This document shows, one piece after another, positions 1 to 8,875 of a stretch of 64,000 bases of DNA. Position 1 is the stretch's first letter. Every line of letters begins with the position of its first letter. A model generated the notes under the pieces. It saw only the letters and a list, made by a program, of their open reading frames with translations. It was not told the DNA's origin and searched no databases. Made by a program: the position numbers and the translations under genes. This DNA comes from Nitrospira sp. (GTDB lineage Bacteria > Nitrospirota > Nitrospiria > Nitrospirales > Nitrospiraceae), in NCBI GenBank assembly GCA_029865225.1, contig JAOUHJ010000002.1, positions 100,072-164,071 of the forward strand, in the 5' to 3' direction.

Positions 1-149
1 CGATGTTGATCGGTGTGACCATGTTGGATTTTCCCGGCAAGCGAAGGTTAGAGGCGAGGATGATCGGCCAACCGGCGGTACTGAACACCATCAACAATAT
101 GCGCCAGAAGTTCGGCAAGCCACCGCTCACAATTGCGCCACAACTGTGA
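1..149 (+). CDS. C-terminal end of an unrecognised protein (partial)
   Basis: The frame ending at the TGA at 147-149 is open to the left edge, so this is probably the 3' end of a gene that starts outside the window. The visible 48 residues contain LDFPGKRRLEARMIGQPAV and end KFGKPPLTIAPQL. I do not recognise the family. An ATG at position 3 could be an internal methionine. It lies 92 bases upstream of polA on the same strand, so the two could be co-transcribed, but no shared signal is visible. Confidence 0.55.
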   Translation, partial: MLIGVTMLDFPGKRRLEARMIGQPAVLNTINNMRQKFGKPPLTIAPQL

Positions 150-241
150 ACGTGCAAACCACTCATTCTTCCCGATCACGCTTCAACAGTCGTAAAAGCC
201 TATTTCTGAACGTTCACCAACTCTGAGGAAAAACTCCCTCC

Positions 242-2896
242 ATGTCTGATGCAATAGAGTCAAGGAAAACTCTGTACCTGATCGACGGTAGCGCCTATAT
301 TTATCGGGCCTTCTTCGCCCTGCCGGCCCTGAACAATTCAAAAGGCCTCCAGACCAACGCCGTCTACGGATTCATGACTACCCTCCTCAAGATTATTCGC
401 GAACACAAGCCGGACGGTCTTGCGGTCGCCTTTGACGAAAAGGGCCCGACAATCCGACATGAGGAATTCAAGGAGTATAAGGCACAGCGTCCGCCGATGC
501 CGGACGGCATGCAAGCGCAGATCCCGTACATTCATCGGGCAGTGGAGGCACTGAACATTCCCGCCGTGAAGCAGGCCGGATACGAAGCGGATGATCTGAT
601 CGGAACCTTGGCTCGGCAGGCAGAGCACGCCGGCTACGACGTTGTGATTGTCACCGGTGACAAAGACATGCTGCAGTTACTGACCTCGCACGTTCGTATC
701 TACGATCCGGTAAAAGACAAGTGGTTGGGTGAGCCGGAATGTGTCGCGAAGTTCGGCGTCGAACCTGGGCGCGTGGTTGAAGTCATGGGACTGATGGGAG
801 ATGCCAGCGACAACATTCCTGGCGTAAAGGGGATCGGCGAGAAAACCGCCATAAAGCTGATCTCGCAGTTCGGCACGATCGAGGAACTGCTGCGTCGCCT
901 CGACGAGGTCGCACCCGCTCGTATCAAGACTCTCCTCACTGACCAGGCAGAAAATGCGCGGCTCAGCCGGAAACTCGCAACGATCGATACGCGGAGTCCT
1001 GTTGAATTTCATCCGGACTCTTACCGAATCCAACCGCCACATGAAGCGCACTTGACCGAGCTGCTGCGGGAGCTCGAATTCACATCGCTGCTCAAAAGCC
1101 TGCAACCATCGCCCAACCAATCGGACACGAAGACACATGCCATCATCATCGAAGACGAAGCAACGGCACAACGATTTGTCGGTAGCTTACCGGAAAAGAC
1201 TCCGCTCGGCGTGCACTGTTTGTTGGCCGGCCAACCAGGTGTCCACGCAGACGTGCTCGGCCTGGCCCTCTCTACCGAAGGCCAAACGGCCTTTATTCCA
1301 ATCGACGTGCACACCTTCATGCGAGCGATCCTCCCACTCCTACATGACACACACAGGACAAAAGTCGTGCACGATCTCAAAGGTACCCTGCTGGCCTTCC
1401 ACCGAATCGGCGTCAACTTGGCCCCTCCCTACATAGACACGATGGTCGGGGACTATTTACTGAATCCGAATCGCCGTGACCATAGCCTCGAGACCATTGT
1501 CGTAGAACGATTGGGTGAGCGATTGAGTTCACGAAGCCATGAACAAGCCAAGACACGGTCGCTCTTCGAGGTTGATACCGGCTCCCGTGAAACGGCAGCA
1601 ACCGCTGCAGGCACCTTGCCGAAGCTCGGCCTGATCATGACCGAACAGCTGAGAGATCAAGGGAGCTTGAAGCTGTTCACCGACGTTGAGATGCCGCTTG
1701 TGCCGATCTTGGCTGACATCGAGCGGAATGGGTTCCTCCTGGATGTCGAAGGGCTCCACGGACTGAGCAAGGAACTCGAACGAGAGCTCGATCGCATGAT
1801 GGAGACCATCGCCGGAATCGCCGGCGGCGAGTTCAACATCAATTCACCAAAACAACTCGCGACAGTCCTCTTCGACAAACTCGGGTTGAAGCCGATCCGC
1901 AAGACAAAAACCGGCTACTCCACCGATGAAGATACCTTGACGCAACTCGCCACGCATCATGAGCTGCCCGCACAAATTCTCAATTACCGAAGTCTCAGCA
2001 AGCTCAAGTCGACCTATGTGGATGCTCTCCCCGAACTTATCAGGCCGGAGACGAAGCGGCTCCACACCTCTTTGAACCAGACCGTCGCCGCCACTGGACG
2101 CCTCTCCTCCACTGATCCAAATCTCCAAAATATCCCCGTCAAAGGCGAGTATGGCCTGCGCATCCGCGAAGCGTTTATTGTCCCCAAGGGCCATGAACTC
2201 CTCTGCGCAGACTACAGCCAGATCGAGCCGCGCATTCTCGCCCATCTTTCGCACGATCCCCGTTTGCTAGACGTGTTCACAAAGGGAGAGGATATCCACA
2301 TGGCCACGGCCATGGAGATCTTCGGCCTCCCATCCAATCAAATCACCAGAGACATGCGCCGCGCCGCCAAGACCGTCGTGTTCGGCATCGTCTACGGCAT
2401 CAGTCCGTTTGGCCTGTCACAGAACCTGGGTGTATCCCAGGCCGAGGCCAAGAAATATATCGACACCTTCTTCGAAAAGTTTGCGGCGGTGCGAGCCCTC
2501 ATGGATCAGAACATCGCCGAAGGGCGAGAGAAGGGCTATACCACGACCATCCTCGGCCGCCGACGGCCGATTCCTGAGCTACAAAGTGGCGATCCAGCGC
2601 AACGTGGCTTCGGCGAGCGCATGGCGGTTAACAGCCCCATTCAAGGTTCCGCTGCGGACCTCATCAAAGTAGCCATGATCAACGTCCACAAGAAACTCCA
2701 CGAAGAGCTGCCACACGTGAAGATGATCCTCCAAGTCCACGATGAACTCATCTTCGAGGTACCAGACCATGACTTGGAGGAAGCAAAGCTGCTGGTGAAG
2801 GAGGAAATGGAAGGCGTCGGTACACAGATAGGTTTGTCCGTGCCACTAAAAGTTGACCTAGGCGTCGGCAAAAACTGGCGGGTTGCGCATCCATAA
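242..2896 (+). CDS. polA: DNA polymerase I
   Basis: Family A DNA polymerase of 884 aa that fills gaps and removes primers during repair and lagging-strand maturation. The N-terminal 5'-3' exonuclease (about 10-290) has the YEADDLIGTLA and GDASDNIPGVKGIG signatures. The middle 3'-5' exonuclease fold (about 300-490) is kept, but its metal-binding acidic residues are not: the first exo motif reads LGVHCLLAG near residue 321 instead of an FDxET-type motif. The polymerase domain has motif A (DYSQIEPR, about 657), motif B (RRAAKTVVFGIVYG, about 703) and motif C (QVHDELIFEV, about 830). The protein is therefore predicted to polymerise and nick-translate without proofreading, as known for Taq and Bst Pol I. 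The ATG start follows a purine-rich stretch. Confidence 0.97.
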   Translation: MSDAIESRKTLYLIDGSAYIYRAFFALPALNNSKGLQTNAVYGFMTTLLKIIREHKPDGLAVAFDEKGPTIRHEEFKEYKAQRPPMPDGMQAQIPYIHRAVEALNIPAVKQAGYEADDLIGTLARQAEHAGYDVVIVTGDKDMLQLLTSHVRIYDPVKDKWLGEPECVAKFGVEPGRVVEVMGLMGDASDNIPGVKGIGEKTAIKLISQFGTIEELLRRLDEVAPARIKTLLTDQAENARLSRKLATIDTRSPVEFHPDSYRIQPPHEAHLTELLRELEFTSLLKSLQPSPNQSDTKTHAIIIEDEATAQRFVGSLPEKTPLGVHCLLAGQPGVHADVLGLALSTEGQTAFIPIDVHTFMRAILPLLHDTHRTKVVHDLKGTLLAFHRIGVNLAPPYIDTMVGDYLLNPNRRDHSLETIVVERLGERLSSRSHEQAKTRSLFEVDTGSRETAATAAGTLPKLGLIMTEQLRDQGSLKLFTDVEMPLVPILADIERNGFLLDVEGLHGLSKELERELDRMMETIAGIAGGEFNINSPKQLATVLFDKLGLKPIRKTKTGYSTDEDTLTQLATHHELPAQILNYRSLSKLKSTYVDALPELIRPETKRLHTSLNQTVAATGRLSSTDPNLQNIPVKGEYGLRIREAFIVPKGHELLCADYSQIEPRILAHLSHDPRLLDVFTKGEDIHMATAMEIFGLPSNQITRDMRRAAKTVVFGIVYGISPFGLSQNLGVSQAEAKKYIDTFFEKFAAVRALMDQNIAEGREKGYTTTILGRRRPIPELQSGDPAQRGFGERMAVNSPIQGSAADLIKVAMINVHKKLHEELPHVKMILQVHDELIFEVPDHDLEEAKLLVKEEMEGVGTQIGLSVPLKVDLGVGKNWRVAHP

Positions 2897-2920
2897 CCCA
2901 CAACTAAGATGAGGTGACTC

Positions 2921-3178
2921 ATGCTGACCATACGAATCTCTGTCGCGTGGACGATAGCTGCTCTCAGCCTTGGGGCCTTAGGGCTCGTGCTTGTCCTTGG
3001 TCAACCGTTCGCCGTCAAGGCGCAGGAGCCGAAACGGTTTCAGTATCGGATCATCGAGGTCCTTCCTGATACTCAGAATATGCAAACCAAGTTGAACGAA
3101 TTTGGAGCAGCTGGCTGGGAACTCGTAGCCGTGTCGATGGGGGACATGACGGAGCCGAGGTTGATTTTTAAGAAGTGA
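2921..3178 (+). CDS. Small exported DUF4177-like protein
   Basis: An 85-aa protein. Residues 1-35 form a signal peptide or single membrane anchor (long hydrophobic run, then VKAQEPK). The remaining 50 residues, with RFQYRIIEVLPDTQ, LNEFGAAGWELVAV and RLIFKK, match the short DUF4177 fold (Y/F-x-V-x ... LN-xx-G-x-x-GWELV). GAGGTGA precedes the ATG at a good distance. It lies 24 bases after polA on the same strand and may be read through from it. Function unknown. Confidence 0.75.
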   Translation: MLTIRISVAWTIAALSLGALGLVLVLGQPFAVKAQEPKRFQYRIIEVLPDTQNMQTKLNEFGAAGWELVAVSMGDMTEPRLIFKK

Positions 3179-3560
3179 CGCCCGCGGCTGGTGAAACAAG
3201 TTCAAGCGATGCTTCTATAAAACGATCCTCCAAACCAGCGCACGGGTAGCTGCATAATACAGCTATGATGACGAGACCAAAAGCGTAGATCCACCATCCA
3301 ACGCTTTAGAGTTGGCAGCTTTTCTGTAATTTTGAAGTGATTCTCGCATGTTAAACAATGGGGCGTGTAAAAACTTTTGGGCATGGTACCTGGGTCGCAC
3401 AGGTAGAATGATTGGAGGACGACCACAAGCCAAACAGACGGTCTGATGAACTTGCGTGAGAGGCTACCTTCTCGACAAACTAAAACATTGGCCGGTCTAA
3501 GGCCTTGAACGGGCCCAGCGTGCCATCACCAAGTTCAACTATCTTCAGGAGAGTCCTCGG
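3179..3560. other. Intergenic stretch without a convincing gene
   Basis: About 380 bases between two small genes. Only short overlapping frames with poor composition are present. Two inverted repeats with 6-bp arms and 7-nt loops occur: TAGCTG/CAGCTA at 3247-3265 and TACCTG/CAGGTA at 3387-3405. Neither is followed by a T-run, so I do not call them terminators. Confidence 0.4.
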
Positions 3561-3878
3561 ATGAGAAAAGTCTTCGTCTCTCAGAACTTAATCGACGTCG
3601 AGATGCGCAAGGAGCGGCTTGAGCAGGCCGGCATCCGGTGCATGATCAAGAACCAACGGTTATCCGGGCTGGCAGGAGAGATTCCATTTGCGGAGATTTT
3701 CCCGGAATTGTGGGTCATCCAAGACGAGGATGCCTATCGGGCGCGACAAGTCCTCGACGAAGAGTTAATCTCGCAGCCCTCAAACCCTGACGCCTGGGTA
3801 TGCGCCGGATGTGGAGAACATCACGAAAGCCAATTTTCGAAATGTTGGAAGTGTGGACAGGAAAGCGTATCTCTGTGA
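3561..3878 (+). CDS. DUF2007-type protein with C-terminal zinc ribbon
   Basis: A 105-aa soluble protein. Residues 1-70 (start MRKVFVSQNLIDVEMRKERL, then ELWVIQDEDAYRARQVL) resemble the DUF2007 'putative signal transducing protein' fold. Residues 80-100 contain two CxxC knuckles (VCAGCGE and KCWKCGQ), a rubredoxin/RanBP2-like zinc ribbon. AGGAGAG lies upstream of the ATG. The biochemical role of the family is not established. It stands alone, with no operon partner close by. Confidence 0.75.
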   Translation: MRKVFVSQNLIDVEMRKERLEQAGIRCMIKNQRLSGLAGEIPFAEIFPELWVIQDEDAYRARQVLDEELISQPSNPDAWVCAGCGEHHESQFSKCWKCGQESVSL

Positions 3879-4061
3879 CGGAGTCACACTTCTACTCACA
3901 TACTCGATCACTTCTTCCCGCCCACAACATTCCAGACTGACCGCGCTAGAGGCAAACCCTTCTCACCAATGAGCTTCTCCATGGGTGAAGCGCTAGACTG
4001 TGACGCCTGGAACTGGTCTGTACCCTGCACGGAAAACCGAGACCATCGACCCTCGGCCGAT

Positions 4062-4310
4062 CTACGGCTTCTGGCCGCTTTCATCCGCCTTTTTCAAACA
4101 GTCGTTAAACGCGAGTCGTTGTTGAACGAACGACCAGAACATTTTGTATCGATTGAGCGCGTCCAACTCCTCCACATATTCCTTACACTGCTTCTCCTTC
4201 CACGGTTCGACGTTGTCCGGTGGCGCGGTCGCAATCCATGCTCCCCCGATAAGGACTGTAACCCCTAGAACCGCGCTTGCGATGATTATCATTCCTGTCT
4301 TGCCAATCAT
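4062..4310 (-). CDS. Small membrane-anchored hypothetical protein
   Basis: An 82-aa protein with one N-terminal transmembrane or signal segment (about residues 6-28, TGMIIIASAVLGVTVLIGGA) followed by a hydrophilic tail with two cysteines. I chose the ATG at 4310 because AGAGGG lies 5-9 bases upstream. An in-frame start at 4340 would add ten residues without a better ribosome site. It lies downstream of tRNA-Leu on the same strand, beyond a likely terminator. Family not recognised. Confidence 0.6.
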   Translation of the reverse strand: MIGKTGMIIIASAVLGVTVLIGGAWIATAPPDNVEPWKEKQCKEYVEELDALNRYKMFWSFVQQRLAFNDCLKKADESGQKP

Positions 4311-4338
4311 GAATCCCTCTTTCGGTACGTTGAAGGTC

Positions 4339-4370
4339 AAAAAAACCAGACGAGGCTTTGTTGACTCGCC
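4339..4370 (-). terminator. Likely intrinsic terminator of tRNA-Leu
   Basis: On the minus strand, 15 bases past the tRNA CCA end, GGCGAG and CTCGTC can form a 6-bp stem (one G-U pair) with a 10-nt loop. TGG and seven T residues (4339-4345) follow. The position and U-tract fit rho-independent termination. Confidence 0.5.
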
Positions 4371-4385
4371 TTTACCCGCTGAACC

Positions 4386-4475
4386 TGGTGCCGGAGACCG
4401 GGATCGAACCGGTACGGACCTTGTGAGTCCGAGGGATTTTAAGTCCCTTGCGTCTGCCTATTCCGCCACTCCGGC
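4386..4475 (-). tRNA. tRNA-Leu (anticodon UAA)
   Basis: The minus strand folds as a class II tRNA of 90 nt. The acceptor stem is GCCGGAG/CTCCGGC, followed by discriminator A and an encoded CCA. The D arm contains GGCGGAATAGGCAGACGC, the anticodon loop reads CTTAAAA with anticodon TAA, a long variable arm is present, and the T-loop is GGTTCGATCCC. UAA reads UUA/UUG leucine codons. Confidence 0.96.
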
Positions 4476-4799
4476 AAGAAGGCGGATTTTAGCATAGCGA
4501 ATCCATCCCCACAGCCACTTTTATCAGGGCCCCGTACCGCCACAGGCCTGCCCATACATACGACGAACTGTGTCAAACTGGCACCGCCGACTGCCTTCCA
4601 GGCGCACGCCTGCAAGAACAATGACCTACACGAATCCCGCTCAACGCTGTACGCTACTTCTCGTAACCCGGCGATAGCGGCTCCCTCACCAGAGCCAGTA
4701 GTTCAGTCCGGTGTTCTGCAAACGAAGAGACGTTGCGTTACAATGTGCCTGTGCAGGGCTTGATATGACTGGGACGATAGTCGCAAGAGAGGTACGCTC

Positions 4800-5405
4800 C
4801 TGGGCACGCGCATCTCTGGTCTCCTACTCGGTACGATCATCCTCACTCTGGCGCTGCCGCCATCAGCAGCCGGGCAAGAGGCGGTACTTGATATTCTACC
4901 GCTCCGTCCCTTTAACTTCGATATCTCGTTCAACCAGCGCACCTTTGCACCAAAAACCAGAGTCATTGCGGCTCAGGTAGGCATCACCGCCCTGCGATAC
5001 GGACCTCTGGAGATGAGGACGGTCTATCAATACTACAGCCACCACACTCCTACGTTCGTGACGGACCAACATTCTTTGTTCTTAAACCCTCGCTGGAACA
5101 ACTTCATCGACGTGCTCGATTTCCCCAAGGCCACACCGATCAATCGAGTCATTCGGCATGTCCTCTTTGGCCCACTGGAAGATCGAGCGGTACCCTACGT
5201 CGGAACCTTGATCGGTGGAACGCTTCCGGGCCGGGACCCCGATTCCCCGGGATACCTCTATGGCGGACAAGTAGGCGTGCGATTTCCGGTCGCTCGTGGG
5301 TTTTCAGTCGACATGGGGCTTCAGTACACTCGGTTTGAAATCAACTTTAAAGGCCTGTCCGATCTCTCAGAACAATGGTTATTCACGATCGGGATCAGAC
5401 TGTGA
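4800..5405 (+). CDS. Putative outer-membrane beta-barrel protein (apparent CTG start)
   Basis: The frame is open from 4764 to the TGA ending at 5405, with no ATG, GTG or TTG until 5013. Translation from CTG at 4800 gives a textbook signal peptide: short basic start, LLLGTIILTLALPP, then a PSAAG/Q cleavage region. AAGAGAGG (4785-4792) sits 7 bases before that CTG. The mature part alternates polar and aromatic or hydrophobic residues and ends in amphipathic strands (GGQVGVRFPV, VDMGLQYTRFEI) with WLFTIGIRL at the terminus, as in small 8-strand outer-membrane barrels such as OmpW- or PagL-like proteins. Starting at 5013 would remove the signal peptide and the first strands. Exact family uncertain. 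Confidence 0.6.
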   Translation: MGTRISGLLLGTIILTLALPPSAAGQEAVLDILPLRPFNFDISFNQRTFAPKTRVIAAQVGITALRYGPLEMRTVYQYYSHHTPTFVTDQHSLFLNPRWNNFIDVLDFPKATPINRVIRHVLFGPLEDRAVPYVGTLIGGTLPGRDPDSPGYLYGGQVGVRFPVARGFSVDMGLQYTRFEINFKGLSDLSEQWLFTIGIRL

Positions 5406-5454
5406 TGGTACACGCGCCATGGAATTGATCGGACAACCAAGACGAGTCCCTCGT

Positions 5455-6489
5455 ATGAGTGAGAAGCGGGAGGTTGTCGGCTGGCAGGGCTTGAGCATCT
5501 GCCTAGCGGCCGTGCTGCTGTTGCAGGGCTGCGGGCTGATCTATGATGCTGTGACGGCCATACGACCGTTGAATCGTGACGAACTGTCCTCCATCTGCGC
5601 CCGTGAACGATTGCGTGTGGGTATCGCCGTAGAACCGTTTCGCCCGTTCATTTTTCCTGCGGTGTACACCGATGCTGGCATTCGGGTTACCGGTTTGGAT
5701 ATCGAATTGATCCGAGAAGTCGCCGACGCATTGACCGCGCATTGTCACAGCCCACACCCGATCGTTCCAACCTTGCACGTCACCCGCTTTCCCGATTTGT
5801 TCATTAGAATGAATGAGGGTCAGCTCGATCTATTTGTCTCGTCCGTGAGCGGGACGGTTCCTGGGACAAGACCGGCAGGCTTGTGGTTTTCAGCCCCTTA
5901 TTTCCGCAATGACGGCATCGCCGCCATCATCCAACGACCCGACGTGTCCGAACGCCTGTGGGCTCAATTCCGAACCCAACAGGGGAATTGGAACTCCCTC
6001 GCGGCCGTCCAAGAAAGCTTTGCCGGGTTGACGGTGGCAGTCCAAAAAGGGAGATCCGCCCACCTCTATGCCCAAGCCAACCTCAAACACATTCGCCTGG
6101 TCATCTGTGATTCGATTCCGGCAGCGATCGAAACCAAAGACCCCACGATCGATGTCATCCTCTCGGAACATTCCATTCTTGAGTACGTGACGAAGCGGGT
6201 CTGGCAGGACTGGCACCTCCTGACACGCACCGACGGCACGCCCTTGATGCTGACTTACGCAGACCTCTCCATCGTCACGAACGATGAGCATAGACAATTA
6301 CAATGGTTCCTCAACAACTTGCTCTTTCAGCTCCAGGAATCAGGGCGGTTGACCCAGATGCGAACGCGCTGGATCGATGAAGAATACGCCCCCACGAGGC
6401 GGGCCACCGCGGAAGGGTTGCCGCTCGAAGTCACACAGGTGCCAGACCATTATGACCAGGGGCAATGTCGCTTGGCGGAAGACTCATGA
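5455..6489 (+). CDS. Periplasmic solute-binding lipoprotein, family 3 type
   Basis: A 344-aa lipoprotein. From the ATG at 5455 the signal peptide ends in LLLQGC, a lipobox, so the mature protein is anchored by its cysteine. The body resembles bacterial extracellular solute-binding protein family 3: LRVGIAVEPFRPFIF near the start, VTGLDIELIREVADAL, then a second lobe with GLTVAVQKG and VILSEHSILEYV. No ABC permease or ATPase lies nearby, so it could sense or scavenge rather than feed a linked transporter. An earlier in-frame ATG at 5419 cannot be excluded. It follows the beta-barrel gene by about 50 bases. Confidence 0.75.
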   Translation: MSEKREVVGWQGLSICLAAVLLLQGCGLIYDAVTAIRPLNRDELSSICARERLRVGIAVEPFRPFIFPAVYTDAGIRVTGLDIELIREVADALTAHCHSPHPIVPTLHVTRFPDLFIRMNEGQLDLFVSSVSGTVPGTRPAGLWFSAPYFRNDGIAAIIQRPDVSERLWAQFRTQQGNWNSLAAVQESFAGLTVAVQKGRSAHLYAQANLKHIRLVICDSIPAAIETKDPTIDVILSEHSILEYVTKRVWQDWHLLTRTDGTPLMLTYADLSIVTNDEHRQLQWFLNNLLFQLQESGRLTQMRTRWIDEEYAPTRRATAEGLPLEVTQVPDHYDQGQCRLAEDS

Positions 6490-6505
6490 CAAAACGGAGG
6501 CGTAC

Positions 6506-7252
6506 ATGCTCGTAGTCTTGAAGGGATTCCTCTCGGCCGGTTTGCTGTGGGTGTTTCTCCATTCCCCAGATGGCTGGGCGCAAACTGCTCAGAAGGAGAC
6601 TGAGAGAACGGCCGAACTGCTGGCGACCCTCCTGGATGCCGGCCGTGTCGTGGTCGAGCAACACCAACCTTTGATCAACGATCCACGGAAAGGCGATAAA
6701 GGTTTTTCACCCGATAACTTTGAGCGGCTGGTCCTCGATGAATTCTTTCGCCAGTCACAGATCGACCTGAAGAGCTCCGCTTCTTCATTGCCTCCCCACA
6801 CACGAGATCTGTTGATGCGACTGCTCCACGCCAGTAAGGAGGTCGTAGCGGATGCGCAATTTGTGATCAATCAGCGAGGGATCGGATATAAGAACTTTAT
6901 CCCGGCCACCTTCGGGAGCCAAGCTGCACGGAGGTTTTCCAAGCAATCACAGGTCACCATAAAACAGACGACGCTCGATCCGAGAAACCTGCAAAACACG
7001 CCCGACGCGTACGAGGAAACGGTCCTGACGCGACTTGCCCACCAACCGGCCTCAACCACGCCGATCGTCGAATGGGTCAACGGTGGACGGTTACTCAGAG
7101 CGATAATGCCGATCTACTATTCAGAAGATTGCCTGGTGTGCCACGGAAGCCCGAAAGGGATCCTTGATATCTCCGGCTACCCAAGAGAAGGCGCTCAGGC
7201 AGGCGATCTCGCCGGTGCCATCAGCATTCAGATCCCCGCGGACCATCGATAG
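6506..7252 (+). CDS. Exported DUF3365 (Tll0287-like) haem-binding protein
   Basis: A 248-aa exported protein. The ATG at 6506 is preceded by GGAGG at ideal spacing and opens a signal peptide ending near GWAQ. The body matches the DUF3365/Tll0287-like domain, a PAS-like fold seen in periplasmic sensors. Near residue 213 it has CLVCHGSPKG, a CxxCH motif for one covalently bound c-type haem. It follows the solute-binding lipoprotein by 16 bases, so the two are probably co-transcribed. A redox or ligand-sensing role is inferred; no kinase domain is attached. Confidence 0.75.
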   Translation: MLVVLKGFLSAGLLWVFLHSPDGWAQTAQKETERTAELLATLLDAGRVVVEQHQPLINDPRKGDKGFSPDNFERLVLDEFFRQSQIDLKSSASSLPPHTRDLLMRLLHASKEVVADAQFVINQRGIGYKNFIPATFGSQAARRFSKQSQVTIKQTTLDPRNLQNTPDAYEETVLTRLAHQPASTTPIVEWVNGGRLLRAIMPIYYSEDCLVCHGSPKGILDISGYPREGAQAGDLAGAISIQIPADHR

Positions 7253-7318
7253 CAGATCCAGCCGCAACGGAGGAGGGACACAACGGGTAGATCTGCCACC
7301 GATGATCGACGGTGGGGA

Positions 7319-7588
7319 TCAGTTCATGACTGCGGCGAGTTTCGGGGTCTGTTCTTCGCAATTGTTGACAATCGGTAGCTTATGGTCAAACGCGACCTTC
7401 ACACCGGACTTGACTGCTCTTCCCCACCGATTGGTCTGCGCCTGTGCCTTCCGAGCATACCGGCTGATATCCCGACGCGTATCGGATCCAGTCTGTGGAG
7501 CGAAGAGGAGCCCTAGTCCCGCTCCGATGACGGCTCCACCGGCGATGAATGCAGCTGCCTTGGCGACGTACTTCCCCTGCTCCGACAT
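7319..7588 (-). CDS. YtxH-domain small protein
   Basis: An 89-aa protein with an N-terminal glycine-rich hydrophobic segment (FIAGGAVIGAGLGLLFAPQTG) followed by DTRRDISRYARKAQ. This is the YtxH/GvpP-like pattern, in which GALLGLLFAPxSG precedes a basic amphipathic helix. GGGAGG is well placed before the ATG. YtxH proteins are usually membrane-associated and stress-linked; their molecular role is unknown. Confidence 0.75.
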   Translation of the reverse strand: MSEQGKYVAKAAAFIAGGAVIGAGLGLLFAPQTGSDTRRDISRYARKAQAQTNRWGRAVKSGVKVAFDHKLPIVNNCEEQTPKLAAVMN

Positions 7589-8037
7589 GGTGAACCTCCC
7601 TCATAAATGGTTATGATGTAGCGGACAACCATCTAAAACGTGCTTCTGACGAACATATATCAGCATGCTTTGTGCCAGCAGGGGGCATGGCTAACGGTCG
7701 GCGATTTCCTCGGAAAATCAACGAGACGACGCATACTGATTAGAAGTGACAAATATTGGGTCTCTTTTTCTCGACAGAGGAAGGCACAGTCGTTTCAGAA
7801 ATCCAACACTTCTACACATTGGATCCTGGGAAATCATTTGTAGGCAAGGTTTTCCCAGGACTCTGTCCCGATCATCCTGTTCATCATAGACCCGCTTGCA
7901 TTGATCCGTGAGCCCCCGTATGATCCGTCGGCAATGCTGCCCCATGGATCACAGAAAAGGCGCCTATCACCACGGTATTCTGAGTCTGTTCAGAATACGA
8001 ACAATGCCATTCGGAGCACACTCCTGACAGAGAATAC
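7589..8037. other. Long intergenic region upstream of lgt
   Basis: About 450 bases between the divergent YtxH gene and lgt. I find no convincing coding frame. The only clear structure is the dyad at 7976-7997, listed separately. Confidence 0.4.
7976..7997. promoter_or_regulatory. Perfect 8-bp inverted repeat 40 bases before lgt
   Basis: TATTCTGA (7976-7983) and TCAGAATA (7990-7997) are perfect inverted copies separated by GTCTGT. The dyad ends 40 bases before the lgt start. Its size and symmetry suit a dimeric regulator operator. There is no U-tract, so a terminator is less likely. The regulator is unknown. Confidence 0.35.
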
Positions 8038-8850
8038 ATGAGTGCACTAGCCTCGATACCGTACCCCAATATTGATCCCGTCATTGTCGCTCTGGGTCCC
8101 ATTCAATTGCGGTGGTATGGGCTGATGTACCTGATCGGCCTGATGGCGGCCTATTTCTTGATTCAGCACAAGGTGAGCCGCAAGGGACTGGAAATCAGGA
8201 AGGACCAGATCTATGACATGGTCGTCTACGCAGCCTTCGGTGTGTTCTTGGGTGGGCGGATCGGGTATACGCTCTTCTACAACTTTTCCTATTACATCGA
8301 GAACCCTCTGAAATTGCTCGCAGTTTGGGAGGGAGGGATGTCCTTCCACGGCGGGCTCATCGGAACAATTGTCGCACTAATCTGGTTCAGCCGTAGGCAA
8401 GGGATTCCCGCCTATACGATCGCGGATCTGGCAGCCTCCGTCACCCCGATCGGGTTAGGGTGCGGCCGGATAGGGAATTTCATCAATGGCGAACTCTTCG
8501 GTCGGTCGACCGACATCGCGTGGTGTATGGTCTTCCCGACCGGAGGTCCGGTTTGTCGCCACCCCTCACAACTATACGAAGCCATGCTGGAAGGGCTCAC
8601 GTTGTTTGCCGTTTTGTGGTGGATCGATCGACGTCCGACTCCTCCCGGTACGATCTTCTGGACCTTTGTGACCGGGTACGGTACCAGCCGACTGATCGTC
8701 GAACTCTTCCGTGAGCCGGATCAACACCTCGGCTTCATCTTTGGCCCCATTACCATGGGGCAGATTCTCTCCCTGCCGATGGTACTGATCGGAGTCATCA
8801 TGCTCGTTCTGGGCTACCAGCGAGCCAGACAAAAGCCAGCGTACTCTTAA
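8038..8850 (+). CDS. lgt: Prolipoprotein diacylglyceryl transferase
   Basis: A 270-aa inner-membrane enzyme that transfers diacylglycerol from phosphatidylglycerol to the lipobox cysteine of prolipoproteins, the first step of lipoprotein maturation. It has seven predicted membrane segments. Family motifs visible are RWYGLMYLIGLM, GGRIGYTLFYN, GGMSFHGGLIG and the signature GRIGNFINGELFGR (about residues 143-156). HPSQLYEA and the C-terminal REPDQHLG also match. Several predicted lipoproteins in this window would be substrates; lnt and lolCD lie about 25-30 kb away. Confidence 0.97.
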   Translation: MSALASIPYPNIDPVIVALGPIQLRWYGLMYLIGLMAAYFLIQHKVSRKGLEIRKDQIYDMVVYAAFGVFLGGRIGYTLFYNFSYYIENPLKLLAVWEGGMSFHGGLIGTIVALIWFSRRQGIPAYTIADLAASVTPIGLGCGRIGNFINGELFGRSTDIAWCMVFPTGGPVCRHPSQLYEAMLEGLTLFAVLWWIDRRPTPPGTIFWTFVTGYGTSRLIVELFREPDQHLGFIFGPITMGQILSLPMVLIGVIMLVLGYQRARQKPAYS

Positions 8851-8875
8851 GAGTTCTAATCGATACTAAGAGTCT

